Positions 8,530-16,530 are shown, counted from the first letter of the stretch. The stretch: 53,839 nucleotides of DNA from CAYJXJ01 sp964374095 (GCA_964374095.1 CAYJXJ010000007.1:1-53839), one strand, 5' to 3'. The notes: generated by a model from the sequence alone, not told the origin. Numbers and translations are program-made.

Positions 8530-8938
8530 TACACTGTCACCAGACGTTCAGCCTATTGTCGATACGCGGCCAGCCTCGCAGTCAACTTTCGTCATGGGGG
8601 ATTCTTCAACGGAATGGAGAAAGGTCGTTGACATGGTGCTGGATTTCTGGAACGAAGCGCGGGCCGGAATCAGCATCGAGCTTGAGGCCCCGACGGAGGC
8701 CGTTATCAGGCATGCCATTTCGTTTGTGGTATGGGTTGCCAGAGAAATCGCGCCCAAGCACAGCATCCTTGCTCCGACGAGGATCGTTCCCGATGGCGGA
8801 GGGGGGATCGTTCTTTCGCGGAGTGATCCGGACGGTGTCTACAGAACGATTGAGATTCGGGACGATTGCTCGATCACCGCCTCATTGTTCGAGAACAATC
8901 GGCTTCGGAGTAGGGTTGCCATAGAGTTCCATTCCTAA
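8519..8938 (+). CDS. Partner protein of the TIGR04255 gene, unknown function
   Basis: 139 residues, start GTG 8519 inside the end of the TIGR04255 gene. No catalytic motif is recognised. The segment WRKVVDMVLDFWNEARAGI is amphipathic. It is followed by AVIRHAISFVVWVAREI and a strand-rich end (GGGIVLSRSD, YRTIEIRDD, RVAIEFH). Short alpha/beta proteins of this look occupy the second position in many TIGR04255 loci, as far as I recall. It probably forms a complex with the upstream product. The function cannot be assigned. Confidence 0.65.
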   Translation: MGNNTLSPDVQPIVDTRPASQSTFVMGDSSTEWRKVVDMVLDFWNEARAGISIELEAPTEAVIRHAISFVVWVAREIAPKHSILAPTRIVPDGGGGIVLSRSDPDGVYRTIEIRDDCSITASLFENNRLRSRVAIEFHS

Positions 8939-8966
8939 TGTTTCTGGGGAATGAGATCGGCTCACG

Positions 8967-9422
8967 ATGGCCGTGGATGGCCCCATTGAAGACCGTGAGG
9001 AGTTGTACCGACGCGTAGCGCCAGAGTACTATGCACCTGGGGATTCGCAACATCCCATTCCGGAGGCCTTTAAGCCACACAAGGTTCGCGACGCAAATGG
9101 TCTGTCTCTCGCGCGGGCAGAATTAGTGTCGGTCGAGGATGCGCAACGGACCGAAGTGAATCCCAAAGTTTTTCGGCACTTGGCCGCGTTGTGTGCTGGG
9201 GATTTGCGGAACAATCTGGGGCTCCTGATCGAGCCCAACCCAAATAAGCCGGGATACGCGCTCATAACGAACCTCAACGCTATGAACCGTGATTCTGATG
9301 AAGCGGCCGAGTGGTACGTGAGAATGGCTAACGAGTTTACGATTCGTGTGATACCCCCTCCGCCCGGGGGAGCAAACTTCGCGATGTCGAACGATGGGGA
9401 CCCTGAGAAACCCGCTACTTGA
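8967..9422 (+). CDS. Small conserved island protein, third gene of the TIGR04255 cassette
   Basis: 151 residues, ATG 8967, 28 nt after the second cassette gene. The pattern ELYRRVAPEYY ... PEAFKPHKVRDANGLSLARAELVSVEDAQ resembles a widespread uncharacterised family that reads LYRR+.P, then AFK....D..GLSV.R..L.s.E, then a GL.I.P.P..PGHA.I block (here GLLIEPNPNKPGYALI). In many genomes such proteins sit beside effector or defence genes. The tail is low-complexity (PPPPGG). It lies on the attR side of the island, just before an integrase-tail relic. Confidence 0.6.
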   Translation: MAVDGPIEDREELYRRVAPEYYAPGDSQHPIPEAFKPHKVRDANGLSLARAELVSVEDAQRTEVNPKVFRHLAALCAGDLRNNLGLLIEPNPNKPGYALITNLNAMNRDSDEAAEWYVRMANEFTIRVIPPPPGGANFAMSNDGDPEKPAT

Positions 9423-9480
9423 TTCCAGAATCTCGCGAGGCGATCGTCGTGAGGTTCATGAGGTCGAGCCCTCCGCGGAC

Positions 9481-9498
9481 TGGCACAAAACTGGCACA
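9481..9498 (+). repeat. Integrase-tail relic, copy 2
   Basis: TGGCACAAAACTGGCACA differs at one position from 3991-4008. In frame it encodes DWHKTGTVAETG within a reading frame from about 9394 that runs into the tRNA. It is probably the 3' end of a lost integrase whose gene abutted tRNA-Val, the usual arrangement for tRNA-targeting elements. Confidence 0.45.
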
Positions 9499-9579
9499 GT
9501 CGCCGAAACCGGGACCAGCGACGGAGCCGCGGGCGATATGGTAAAATCACGTCCGTTGCCGCTTTTCTTTCCAACTGTC

Positions 9580-9654
9580 GGGCAGTTAGCTCAGCGGTAG
9601 AGCGTTCGCCTCACACGCGAAAGGTCATAGGTTCAAGCCCTATACTGCCCACCA
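9580..9654 (+). tRNA. tRNA-Val (CAC)
   Basis: Complete cloverleaf. The acceptor stem is GGGCAGT/ACTGCCC with discriminator A and encoded CCA. The D-arm is AGCTCAGCGGTAGAGC. The anticodon arm is TTCGC-CTCACAC-GCGAA, with anticodon CAC. The T-arm is ATAGG-TTCAAGC-CCTAT. It is the intact copy at the right edge of the island; its first 34 nt are duplicated at 3836-3869. Unlike the Gly and Thr tRNAs in this window, CCA is encoded, which may point to a mobile origin of this copy. Confidence 0.95.
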
Positions 9655-9832
9655 TTTTTAGGACTATCGCCCTGCGGCCTCCTGTCCGCCGTTCGATGAA
9701 AACTGGGGGCACCAAGGGGGCTCGCTCAGGAGGCCGATCATTCGAGATCCGAAGATGATGATGGTCAGGGTCCCCGCGCGAGTTGCGCACGCCCATAGCT
9801 CCGGCCTACCGCCGGCGCTCCCGCAGAGCTAT
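9655..9832. other. Intergenic, no feature seen
   Basis: 178 bases between tRNA-Val and the end of the nucleotidyltransferase gene. I see no convincing ORF, RNA or terminator hairpin with a T-tract. Confidence 0.5.
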
Positions 9833-10327
9833 TCATCTTGCGGGGGACGAGCTGGAATGGACGCTGGGCGCGAATTCTCCCTGGCCGAGTTCGCCAAGGG
9901 CATCCAGGTCGGCCAAATCCTTGGGTCTGCCTGCCGCCCGCTTGTTCTTGATCAGGGCCGCGCGGCCCAGGAAGAAGACGCGATGGCGGCCTAATGGACC
10001 GCGCCGGCGGCCTTTCCAGACCTCGGCGGAAGTGAGGCCGGAAAGGCCGGTGAGGATATCGATGCGGACCGGCGGCCTTCCGAGTTGTATCACTTGGTCG
10101 GCCGTGAGATCTTCGACCGTGATGCCCAGCGACCCAAAACCGAAATCCGTCAGCGCGCGAAGCGCGGCCCGAGCGTTCCGAGGAGCGGGTCGAATCCAGA
10201 CGTCAAAATCTCCCGTGGCGCGGGGCGCGCCCGCGTGACCGACGGCGAACGCTCCCACCACGACAAACTGGACCCGATGCTTCAGAAGGACGGCGACAAA
10301 CGCGTCAAAGTCCGGCTCGAGCGTCAC
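9833..10327 (-). CDS. Minimal nucleotidyltransferase (AbiEii/MNT-like)
   Basis: 164 residues from GTG 10327. The fold signature is present: VQFVVVGAFAVGHAG, then APRATGDFDVWI with the paired acidic residues expected of pol-beta-type nucleotidyltransferases, and a C-terminal RPKDLADLDAL helix typical of AbiEii-like and DUF6036-like proteins. The GTG overlaps the stop of the upstream 72-residue gene (GTGA), so the pair is translationally coupled. Such pairs act as toxin-antitoxin or defence modules in which the transferase modifies its partner or a tRNA; here this is inferred from family and context. Confidence 0.75.
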   Translation of the reverse strand: MTLEPDFDAFVAVLLKHRVQFVVVGAFAVGHAGAPRATGDFDVWIRPAPRNARAALRALTDFGFGSLGITVEDLTADQVIQLGRPPVRIDILTGLSGLTSAEVWKGRRRGPLGRHRVFFLGRAALIKNKRAAGRPKDLADLDALGELGQGEFAPSVHSSSSPAR

Positions 10328-10542
10328 GCCGCTCTGTCGCGGAAGGCGACGACGCGCTCCAAGCGGGGGAGTCTCTTGATTCCACGGACGACAAAGTACT
10401 GCCGCCGCAATAGAGTGACGGCCGCGACCCTTTCGGAAGCCGGCCGCGAGGCCCAATAACGCCGGGCGGATTCCGGGCCATCCGTGTCGGCGAATGCGAC
10501 CGGCCACTTCCCGCGCCGGGCGCGGTCCCTGCGAGTCGCCAT
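10324..10542 (-). CDS. Small partner of the nucleotidyltransferase
   Basis: 72 residues, ATG 10542. The sequence ESARRYWASRPASERVAAVTLLRRQYF, then RLPRLERVV, matches a recurring small protein found directly upstream of AbiEii-like nucleotidyltransferases (pattern YW..+.P.ERL.A...LRRQY). It overlaps the transferase gene by 4 nt. It probably binds the transferase and may be its substrate or antitoxin. The start is fixed by the extended -10 at a 6-nt distance; a longer reading to 10581 crosses the promoter. Confidence 0.7.
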   Translation of the reverse strand: MATRRDRARRGKWPVAFADTDGPESARRYWASRPASERVAAVTLLRRQYFVVRGIKRLPRLERVVAFRDRAA

Positions 10543-10548
10543 GATACC

Positions 10549-10557
10549 AGTATAACA
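10549..10557 (-). promoter_or_regulatory. Extended -10 promoter of the nucleotidyltransferase module (leaderless)
   Basis: On the minus strand TGT-TATACT lies 6 nt before ATG 10542. A weak -35 TTGCGC sits 17 nt upstream of the -10. The surrounding CTGTTATACTGG is identical to the RelE module promoter. Confidence 0.6.
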
Positions 10558-10631
10558 GGCCTGGGCTGGACGCGCAATCATGCCGTGAGCGCCGGGACCT
10601 TGGGCGCTTCGTCATGAATTGCCGCAGCGGA

Positions 10632-10669
10632 CCGAAAGGCCGCAGGTTCAAGCCCCATGCTCCCCGTCA
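10632..10669 (+). pseudogene. Degenerate tRNA 3'-half-like relic
   Basis: GAAAGG, then AGGTTCAAGCCC, then a cysteine-codon-free acceptor-like end, aligns by eye with the 3' half of tRNA-Val (9617-9654) with roughly three quarters identity. The T-stem pairs poorly and the acceptor 3' strand (GCTCCCC) does not match GGGCAGT. It is a possible old att-site relic beyond the nucleotidyltransferase module. Confidence 0.35.
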
Positions 10670-10721
10670 CTGTGCTATCCTAGCGCCTACGGATGGACCT
10701 GGTTTTCGGGATGAACGTCGA

Positions 10722-11387
10722 ATGAGTGCCCCTGCTCGCCTCGTGTTGCTCGTCGGCATCGCCGCTTTAGGTGGCTGTGCCGGAAAGACCGCGCCGGTGG
10801 ATACGGGGGCCCTGGTCGCCCCGACGATCCAGGTGCAGGGCGGGGAGCCCGGCTATAAGGCAAAGGGCGCCGTCGGATTCCAGGTCACCGGGAATGAGAC
10901 CTTTTCCGGCCGAGCCGCTTCCGGCTTCCCCGGAGGCATCAACCCCTGGCTTTCCGTTTCGGTCGACCTCAAATCATTGCAGGAAAAACTGGGCCCCCTG
11001 GTCTTGAAATCCATCTACGATACCGTCGAGAGCTCAAGAAATGATCCTATGATCCGGAGCAGCATCTCTGAGTTCAGCTACCTGTGGCCCGCGGAGCCCG
11101 CTTGGACGCTTAGGCTCGATGACAGGCCCGTCGTGAGTTTCCGTCTCCAGCTTCAGGCCGTCAGGGGAGGGAAGGTGGCGGTCGAAAGGGTCATTGTTGT
11201 GAAGGATTACGAAGCCAAAAAGGGCGCGATTCCTTGGGGTTTCCTTTTCGGCGAAGTCGGCGGCATATTTTTTCTCCAAAAAGACGCCGACCGTTTTTCG
11301 CGGGTCGTGTCAGAGGCCGCGGCGCAGGCGACCTACGAGGCTTATCTGAAGGAGTTGCCGGTCCTCGCGAGAGCGCTGGCGGAGTAA
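10722..11387 (+). CDS. Predicted lipoprotein, unknown function
   Basis: 221 residues, start ATG 10722. The N-terminus is a lipoprotein signal (LVLLVGIAALGGCAGK) with lipobox LGGC. The mature protein is an alpha/beta mixture (WLSVSVDLKSLQEKLG, WTLRLDDRPVVSFRLQLQAV, KVAVERVIVVKDYEAKKG) without known motifs. It should be anchored in the outer or inner membrane facing the periplasm. An in-frame extension to 10614 reads through the tRNA-like relic and is unlikely. It is the first host-like gene after the integration hotspot. Confidence 0.7.
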   Translation: MSAPARLVLLVGIAALGGCAGKTAPVDTGALVAPTIQVQGGEPGYKAKGAVGFQVTGNETFSGRAASGFPGGINPWLSVSVDLKSLQEKLGPLVLKSIYDTVESSRNDPMIRSSISEFSYLWPAEPAWTLRLDDRPVVSFRLQLQAVRGGKVAVERVIVVKDYEAKKGAIPWGFLFGEVGGIFFLQKDADRFSRVVSEAAAQATYEAYLKELPVLARALAE

Positions 11388-11407
11388 GCCCTAAAGAGCT
11401 CGCGGCG

Positions 11408-11884
11408 TCACAACGCGACGACTATAGTCACGACGAGCATTCCAATAAGCAGCGCCGCCGCGACGGCGTGCACGTAGCGGTTGGGCACGACCACCCCAAG
11501 CGCGAGCAGGAAAAAACCCATCAAGCCCATTTGGCCGAGGGTGTCGGCGCGGTGCGCGCCCGACTGTTCCGCCGGCGCTTCGGGGCGCTGGGCACCGGGG
11601 TTTGTCGCGGCCATATCAGGCATTGGCCGCGCCGTGATCGGCGGCTCGTGGGAAGTCGCGGCGGTCGCGGTCGAGGCGGCGAAGGCGGGCGCCTTGGGCT
11701 GGCCGTGGCGGGGAAGGAGTCCCACCCCGTCGAAGCGCTTGGCTTCCTGGGCCCAACTTTCCTCGAAGGTCAGGGCCATGGCGGGCGGGGCAAGGACGCC
11801 CGCGAGGACGGCAAGGACGGGCAACCATAGGAAATAGCGACTCGGAAAGCGCCGCGGTTGCGGCGCTTTCAAAACATCTTTCAC
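11408..11884 (-). CDS. Membrane protein, unknown function
   Basis: 158 residues. An N-terminal hydrophobic segment (YFLWLPVLAVLAGVLAPPAMA) acts as signal or anchor. It is followed by a Pro/Ala-rich low-complexity middle and a C-terminal hairpin of two membrane helices (LMGFFLLALGVVV; HAVAAALLIGMLVVTIVVAL). No family is recognised. It converges on the lipoprotein gene. The composition suggests a small envelope protein with a periplasmic linker. Confidence 0.55.
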   Translation of the reverse strand: MKDVLKAPQPRRFPSRYFLWLPVLAVLAGVLAPPAMALTFEESWAQEAKRFDGVGLLPRHGQPKAPAFAASTATAATSHEPPITARPMPDMAATNPGAQRPEAPAEQSGAHRADTLGQMGLMGFFLLALGVVVPNRYVHAVAAALLIGMLVVTIVVAL

Positions 11885-11938
11885 AAGGGAAGCGTAGCCG
11901 CCAGGCCGCCCCCCGGCAAGGGCCTTTCGTCCTATATT

Positions 11939-12826
11939 TCAGGGCCGATTCAAGGGCTTGAGGCTGGGTCTTCGCCGGTCGTCACCGTCGTGAGAAACCC
12001 GCCGGAAGGCCCTTTCCAGGTCGCGGTCGAGCCACGCCGGATTCTCTCCCAGATTGCCAGGAATAGTGCTGGTCGTGAGAATGGGTCCCCCGGTCGCGGC
12101 GTTAATGAAGAGCCGCTTGCGGTTGGCGAGAATGACCCAGACCGGGGTCCCCTGAAGGAATTGGAAATGAACCCAGGAATATTTCGACCAGTTCTGATTG
12201 ATCACTTCAAACTCGAGTTCCACGCGATCCGTGAAGGGCTGATGAAGGAATCCGATTTGCAAGGCAATCCGCACCGCCTCGTGGCTGTCGATGAGCGAGC
12301 AGATATCCGTAGAACCGATGGGAGCGGGGATCTTGGATCCCCCGCCAACGGCGCGGGTGATCACGCGACCGGCCAGGGGCTCGGCCTTGTCGATCCAGAG
12401 CCCGCTGGCTGCGTGGCGTTTCCCTCCGCTGACTACCGTGGTGACCCAATAACCATCGTGTATCCCATTCTCGGGAGAATAGAAATAATAATGGATGGTG
12501 TCGCCCTTGCCGCCCGGGCGGTCGGCGTAGCTGACGCCGATTCCCAAGCGCTCGAGGCAGACATCGGCGGACCATTGGGCCGCCAAACGCTGCGCTTCGG
12601 GGAACAGGTGCCAACCTTCCCTTAGGGGGCCTGGGCATGTCGAGACCGCCGCCGTCCGGCAGGGCGGCGCTTCCGCCGCCGCCGGGGAGGACCGGGGCCG
12701 CGCCTTGCCCTTATTCAGGGCTTCGAGCAGGGGGTTGGTTCGTGTCTCGCTGGCCCGGCCGGATGGCGCTAAGAGCAGGGACATCGCCAGTATAATCGCT
12801 CCCCGTCGCCGCACAATAGGAAGCAT
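11939..12826 (-). CDS. Secreted protein, unknown function
   Basis: 295 residues from ATG 12826. The signal peptide reads GAIILAMSLLLAPSGRASE. The mature part has two blocks: a Trp/Tyr-rich region (GKGDTIHYYFYSPENGIHDGYWV) and a C-terminal region whose ANRKRLFINAATGGPIL resembles a PepSY-like strand pair. A later ATG at 12784 follows a TTATACTGG box by 4 nt and would remove most of the signal peptide, so I prefer 12826. Two Cys pairs in the mature part may form disulfides. The function is unknown. Confidence 0.6.
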   Translation of the reverse strand: MLPIVRRRGAIILAMSLLLAPSGRASETRTNPLLEALNKGKARPRSSPAAAEAPPCRTAAVSTCPGPLREGWHLFPEAQRLAAQWSADVCLERLGIGVSYADRPGGKGDTIHYYFYSPENGIHDGYWVTTVVSGGKRHAASGLWIDKAEPLAGRVITRAVGGGSKIPAPIGSTDICSLIDSHEAVRIALQIGFLHQPFTDRVELEFEVINQNWSKYSWVHFQFLQGTPVWVILANRKRLFINAATGGPILTTSTIPGNLGENPAWLDRDLERAFRRVSHDGDDRRRPSLKPLNRP

Positions 12827-12897
12827 AATTCCGGCAGTCGCTTCTGTCAAGAGGAGCCCCTGCCGCCCTTCGCCTCCTAATTCGCGGGAAGCGCAGG

Positions 12898-13833
12898 TCA
12901 TCGGCCCTCCCCGATAGCGACGCGGGCGACGACCGGGTCATGATCCATCCAGGGGAAGGGGGCGCGGCCGTTCCTTGCGGTTCCTCCGGCCCTGGGGCCG
13001 GTCACCCGGATAACGCGCGTGTCCAGGCCGCGCAAAGAGCCGGATACCCAGACATAGTCAAGCCGGGAGCGCTTCCGGCCAAAGCCCAGCATCCAGGCCA
13101 GCGGGATAAGAGGCGCTCCCCAGGGGATGAGGATGCGCGGCCAGAGCCGCGGGGCTCCTGCGGTCGGGCCGCTCGCGGCCCCGAGATCCTGGAGCGTCGC
13201 CTGGAGGGCGGCGAGGCCCGCGCGGTCTTCTTCCCAATCCGTCGACGCCAGATCGGCGAGAAATGGAAGCCTTCGCCCGAGCCGGTGCAGCATGGCGTGC
13301 AGGCCATCGGGGCCGGCGTCGAAGTTGAAGTCTCCGCCGACGACCACGGGAGCTTCTCGAGAAATCTCCCCGACCCAGGCCGCCAAGGCCCGATGCTGGG
13401 CGGCGCGTTCCTGCGTGAAGCGTCCGGCCGTGGAATGCGTGGAGACCGCGATCATGTCGTGTCCCGGGCCGAAGCGGACGCGGATCGAGACGCCTCTAAA
13501 CCCCCGGGCGTTAGGGCCGGAACGGAAGTCGAGGCCCGGGCGCACGAGGATGGCCTGGGTGTGCCGGTCATCGGGACTCCCGGCCGCGGCCACCGCCAGT
13601 CCGGCCAGGGCGGCCAGACGGGAGTGGTGCTCCGCGCGCACGACCACTTCTTGGAGCGTCACGATGTCCGGGTTCTCGGATTTGATGAGGGCGGCGAAGT
13701 CCGCGAGGTCCTCCGCGCGGCTGGCGCTGGCGTGGGTGTAGCGCATTCCCCGCGGGCCGCCCCCCAACGGGCGAAGCCGGACATCGAAATTGCCGACGTT
13801 CCACTGGAGTATGGTGAGGCCGCCGCGGGTCAT
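12898..13833 (-). CDS. Endonuclease/exonuclease/phosphatase-family hydrolase
   Basis: 311 residues of the EEP superfamily (DNase I/APE1-like metal-dependent phosphodiesterases). The ordered motifs are visible: LTILQWNVGNF near the start, DIVTLQE (metal ligand Glu), AVSTHSTAGRF, VVVGGDFNFDAG, RLDYVWVSG and WMDHDPVVA (catalytic His). No signal peptide is seen. It overlaps the upstream methyltransferase gene by one base and is probably cotranscribed with it. The substrate could be nucleic acid, phospholipid or a small phosphodiester; the sequence does not decide. Confidence 0.85.
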   Translation of the reverse strand: MTRGGLTILQWNVGNFDVRLRPLGGGPRGMRYTHASASRAEDLADFAALIKSENPDIVTLQEVVVRAEHHSRLAALAGLAVAAAGSPDDRHTQAILVRPGLDFRSGPNARGFRGVSIRVRFGPGHDMIAVSTHSTAGRFTQERAAQHRALAAWVGEISREAPVVVGGDFNFDAGPDGLHAMLHRLGRRLPFLADLASTDWEEDRAGLAALQATLQDLGAASGPTAGAPRLWPRILIPWGAPLIPLAWMLGFGRKRSRLDYVWVSGSLRGLDTRVIRVTGPRAGGTARNGRAPFPWMDHDPVVARVAIGEGR

Positions 13834-14708
13834 TACGGCCGCTTCCGGGCCAGCACGAGCATTCGATTCTGCTTCCCGAGAGCGCGGCTCGCTTGAAACA
13901 GCAGCGCGAGCGGGGCCCGTAGCAGGGGGCTGAGTTTGAGGGAATCAAGGCTCGTCCCCTCCTGCGTGATGGACTCGACGTCGTAGCCCTGAGACTCGAG
14001 TAAGCGCCTTATCGAGGCGGGGGTGTAGTGAAAAAAATGGGTCACCGGGTAGAGTATGCGCAGGGGATGTGTGAGCCGGCCGAGGGTGATTCGATAGACG
14101 ATCTCGCCGGCCAGGGCCAGCAGGCTGTCGAAGTTGGGCAGGGCCATGAAAAGCAGGCCGCCGGCCTTGAGCGACCGGCGGGCGCTGGAGAGGACTTCTC
14201 GGGGGTTGGCGACGTGCTCGATGAAATCCACCATGGTCACGACGTCGAAGGGCCTTTCCGGAGAAGGGACTTCCTCGAGTTTGCCGTGGCGCACGACCGC
14301 TCCGGCCAGGCTCCGCGCCGAGGCGGCCGCCTCGGGCGCCAGTTCCAGCCCCTCGGCGTCCCACCCGGCGTCCCGGCAGAACTTGAGAAAGGCGCCGGTC
14401 CCGCATCCCACGTCCAGGAGGCGGCCCGGGCGCTGCCGCTCGGAGATCAGCTTGAGATAGTCGGCGTGATCGGCCAGGAGGCGGCTGGAGCGGCCGTCCG
14501 CGGCGTACTGTCCCCTGACGATCGGGTCCAAGTTGTCGGGGCCCGAGCCCGGAAGATACAGCGTGTCGAAGATGCGGGCCACCTCGGCGTCGGTGGGAAA
14601 GGGGTCGATGAAGGCCACATCGCACGCCCGGCATCCGTACATCCGGTAGCTTCCCAGATCATAGCGGAGGCGCGCGCCGGCGCCGCAGAGTTTGCAGGGG
14701 AAGGTCAT
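13833..14708 (-). CDS. Class I SAM methyltransferase with zinc-ribbon N-terminus
   Basis: 291 residues from ATG 14708, preceded by GGAAG. Residues 4 to about 35 form a zinc-ribbon-like module (CKLCG ... YGCRACD). This is followed by a Rossmann methyltransferase: motif I LLDVGCGTGAFLKFC, acidic loop GLELAPEA, motif IV FDVVTMVDFIEHV, post-motif GLLFMALPNFDS. This layout is common in methyltransferases of glycan and sugar biosynthesis loci (Methyltransf_11/12/23). It is the first gene of a two-gene unit with the EEP hydrolase (TAATG junction). The acceptor is unknown. Confidence 0.85.
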   Translation of the reverse strand: MTFPCKLCGAGARLRYDLGSYRMYGCRACDVAFIDPFPTDAEVARIFDTLYLPGSGPDNLDPIVRGQYAADGRSSRLLADHADYLKLISERQRPGRLLDVGCGTGAFLKFCRDAGWDAEGLELAPEAAASARSLAGAVVRHGKLEEVPSPERPFDVVTMVDFIEHVANPREVLSSARRSLKAGGLLFMALPNFDSLLALAGEIVYRITLGRLTHPLRILYPVTHFFHYTPASIRRLLESQGYDVESITQEGTSLDSLKLSPLLRAPLALLFQASRALGKQNRMLVLARKRP

Positions 14709-14767
14709 GGTTTTCTTCCCATGGGATGAGGAGTCAAACCATTTCCTTTGGTCATGGTCTCGGGCGC

Positions 14768-16530
14768 TCACAGCACCGTGACGGCCAAGACCTCCTCGAC
14801 GGTCGTCATCCCCGACAGAACGTTGCGCCAGCCGCTGGCGCGCAGGGTGGGGAGGCCCTTGCGCGCGGCGGCGGTCCGCAGCGCGGCGAGGTTGCTGCTC
14901 TGGGCGTAGATGAGGCGGGAGAGTTCCTCATCGATGGGGACCACCTCGTAGATGGCCCGCCGGCCGATGAAGCCCGTGAAGGAGCAGGAGGAGCAGCCGA
15001 TTTCGCGGTAGAGCGCGACCTGCGCCGGGTCAGGGGCCGGGGAGACCAGGGAATCGCGGATCACGGCCTCCAGGATCTCCCGCGGGGGTCTGGCGGGGGC
15101 CTTGCAGGTGGGGCAGAGTACGCGGATCAGGCGTTGGGCCGCGGTCAGGCAGAGCACCGAGGAGACCACGAAGGGGTCGGTCCCGAGGTCGACCAGGCGC
15201 GAGATCGCCTCCAGGGCGGAGTTGGTGTGCAAGGTCGAGATCACCAGGTGCCCGGTGAGGGCCGCCCGCACGCAGGTTTGGGCCACCTCGGGGTCGCGGA
15301 CCTCGCCGACGAGGATCACGTCCGGGTCTTGGCGAAGGAAGGACCGCAGGGCGCTGGCGAAGGTCAGCCCGATGTCGGGGCGCACCTGGACCTGGTTGAN
15401 NNNNNNNNNACATCCTCGATCCGGTATTCGACCGGGTCCTCGATGGTGAGGAACTTGATCTTGGGAGACTTGATGCGGTTGAGCAGGGCGTAGAGGGTCG
15501 TGGTCTTGCCGGAGCCCGTGGGTCCCGTCAGAAAAATCAGGCCGTGAGGCCGGGTGGCGGCTTCGAGGAAGTCTTTCTGCTGGGTGGTGTCGAGGCCCAC
15601 CCTCGCGATATCCAGGGGGGTGGTCGCCTTGTCCAGAATCCGAAGGACCACGTTTTCCCCGTAGACCGTGGGCAGTATCGAGACCCGGAAGTCGATGTGG
15701 CGGTCCTGGAGCTTGGCCGCCATGGAGCCGTCCTGGGGCAGGCGCTTCTCGGCGATGTTGAGCCCGGAGATGACCTTGATCCGGCTGACCACGGCCGCGT
15801 AGAGCGGCCAGGGCGGGGGCATGCGCTCGTAGAGGTCCCCGTCGATCCGGAAGCGCAGGGTGATACGGTCCTGGAACATCTCGAAGTGGATGTCCGAAGC
15901 CCGCTCGGAGATCGCCTGCTTGAATACCGCGTTGACGTAATTGACGGCGCCGGCGCCGGTGTGTTTGGCGGGCGCCAGGTCGAGGTCGACCCGGCCTCCG
16001 GAGGACGACTCCGCGCGCGGGTGGTCCTTGCGCGTGCCGACGCCGCGCTCGAGAGTCGTGTGGATCAGATCCCTGGCGCCCGCCGAGAAGAACGCGTCGA
16101 TGGCCTTGAAGATCTGCGCCCGGGTCGCGATCATGGGATGGACCTCGTAGCCGCACAGCAGGCGGATGTTTTCGCGCAGCAGCATGTTCCGGGGATCGAT
16201 CATGACGACGGAGACGGCCTTGTCGGCCACGTAGAGGGGAATGATGCCGTTCTCCCGGCAGAAATCCTCGGCAAACTTCACGCGCAACTCCGGGGACAGC
16301 TCGGGGGACGGGATCCTGCCGTCGACCGCGGCGAAAGGGACCCTGAGCTGCGTGGAGATGGCGAGGACGACGTCATCCTCGGTCGCGTAGCCGAGCTTGA
16401 TCAAAACCTCGCCGATGCGGCCCCCGGAGCGCGCCTGGAGGTCCAGGGCCTTGGCGAGCTTCTCGTTGCTCAAGAGACCCGCTCGAACCATGATGTCGCC
16501 CACTCTCTCCTCCGGCTCGTCGCTCTCCAT
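14768..16530 (-). CDS. GspE/PilB-type secretion or pilus assembly ATPase
   Basis: Hexameric ATPase of type II secretion or type IV pili, about 587 residues. An MshEN-like N-terminal domain covers about 10-150 (VGDIMVRAGLLSNEKLAKAL ... LRVPFAAVD). Then come VNYVNAVFKQAISERASDIHFE, Walker A GPTGSGKTTT (about 336-345), the Asp box IEDPVEY, Walker B DVILVGEVRDPE, the His box TGHLVISTLHTN, and the zinc-binding CPTC...CSSC pair. The 10-N gap at 15400-15409 interrupts it and shifts the frame. The start ATG shares a base with the kinase stop (TGATG), so secretion and kinase are translationally coupled. Neither a pilin nor a GspF gene is nearby. Confidence 0.93.
15400..15409. other. Assembly gap (10 N)
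   Basis: Ten Ns inside the ATPase gene. On the coding strand, ATCGAGGATGT comes before the gap and TCAACCAGGTC after it. Merging the flanks at a shared T gives IED-V-NQVQV, exactly the family's expected spacing and in frame. The gap is probably artificial, with zero or slightly negative true size. Confidence 0.85.
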
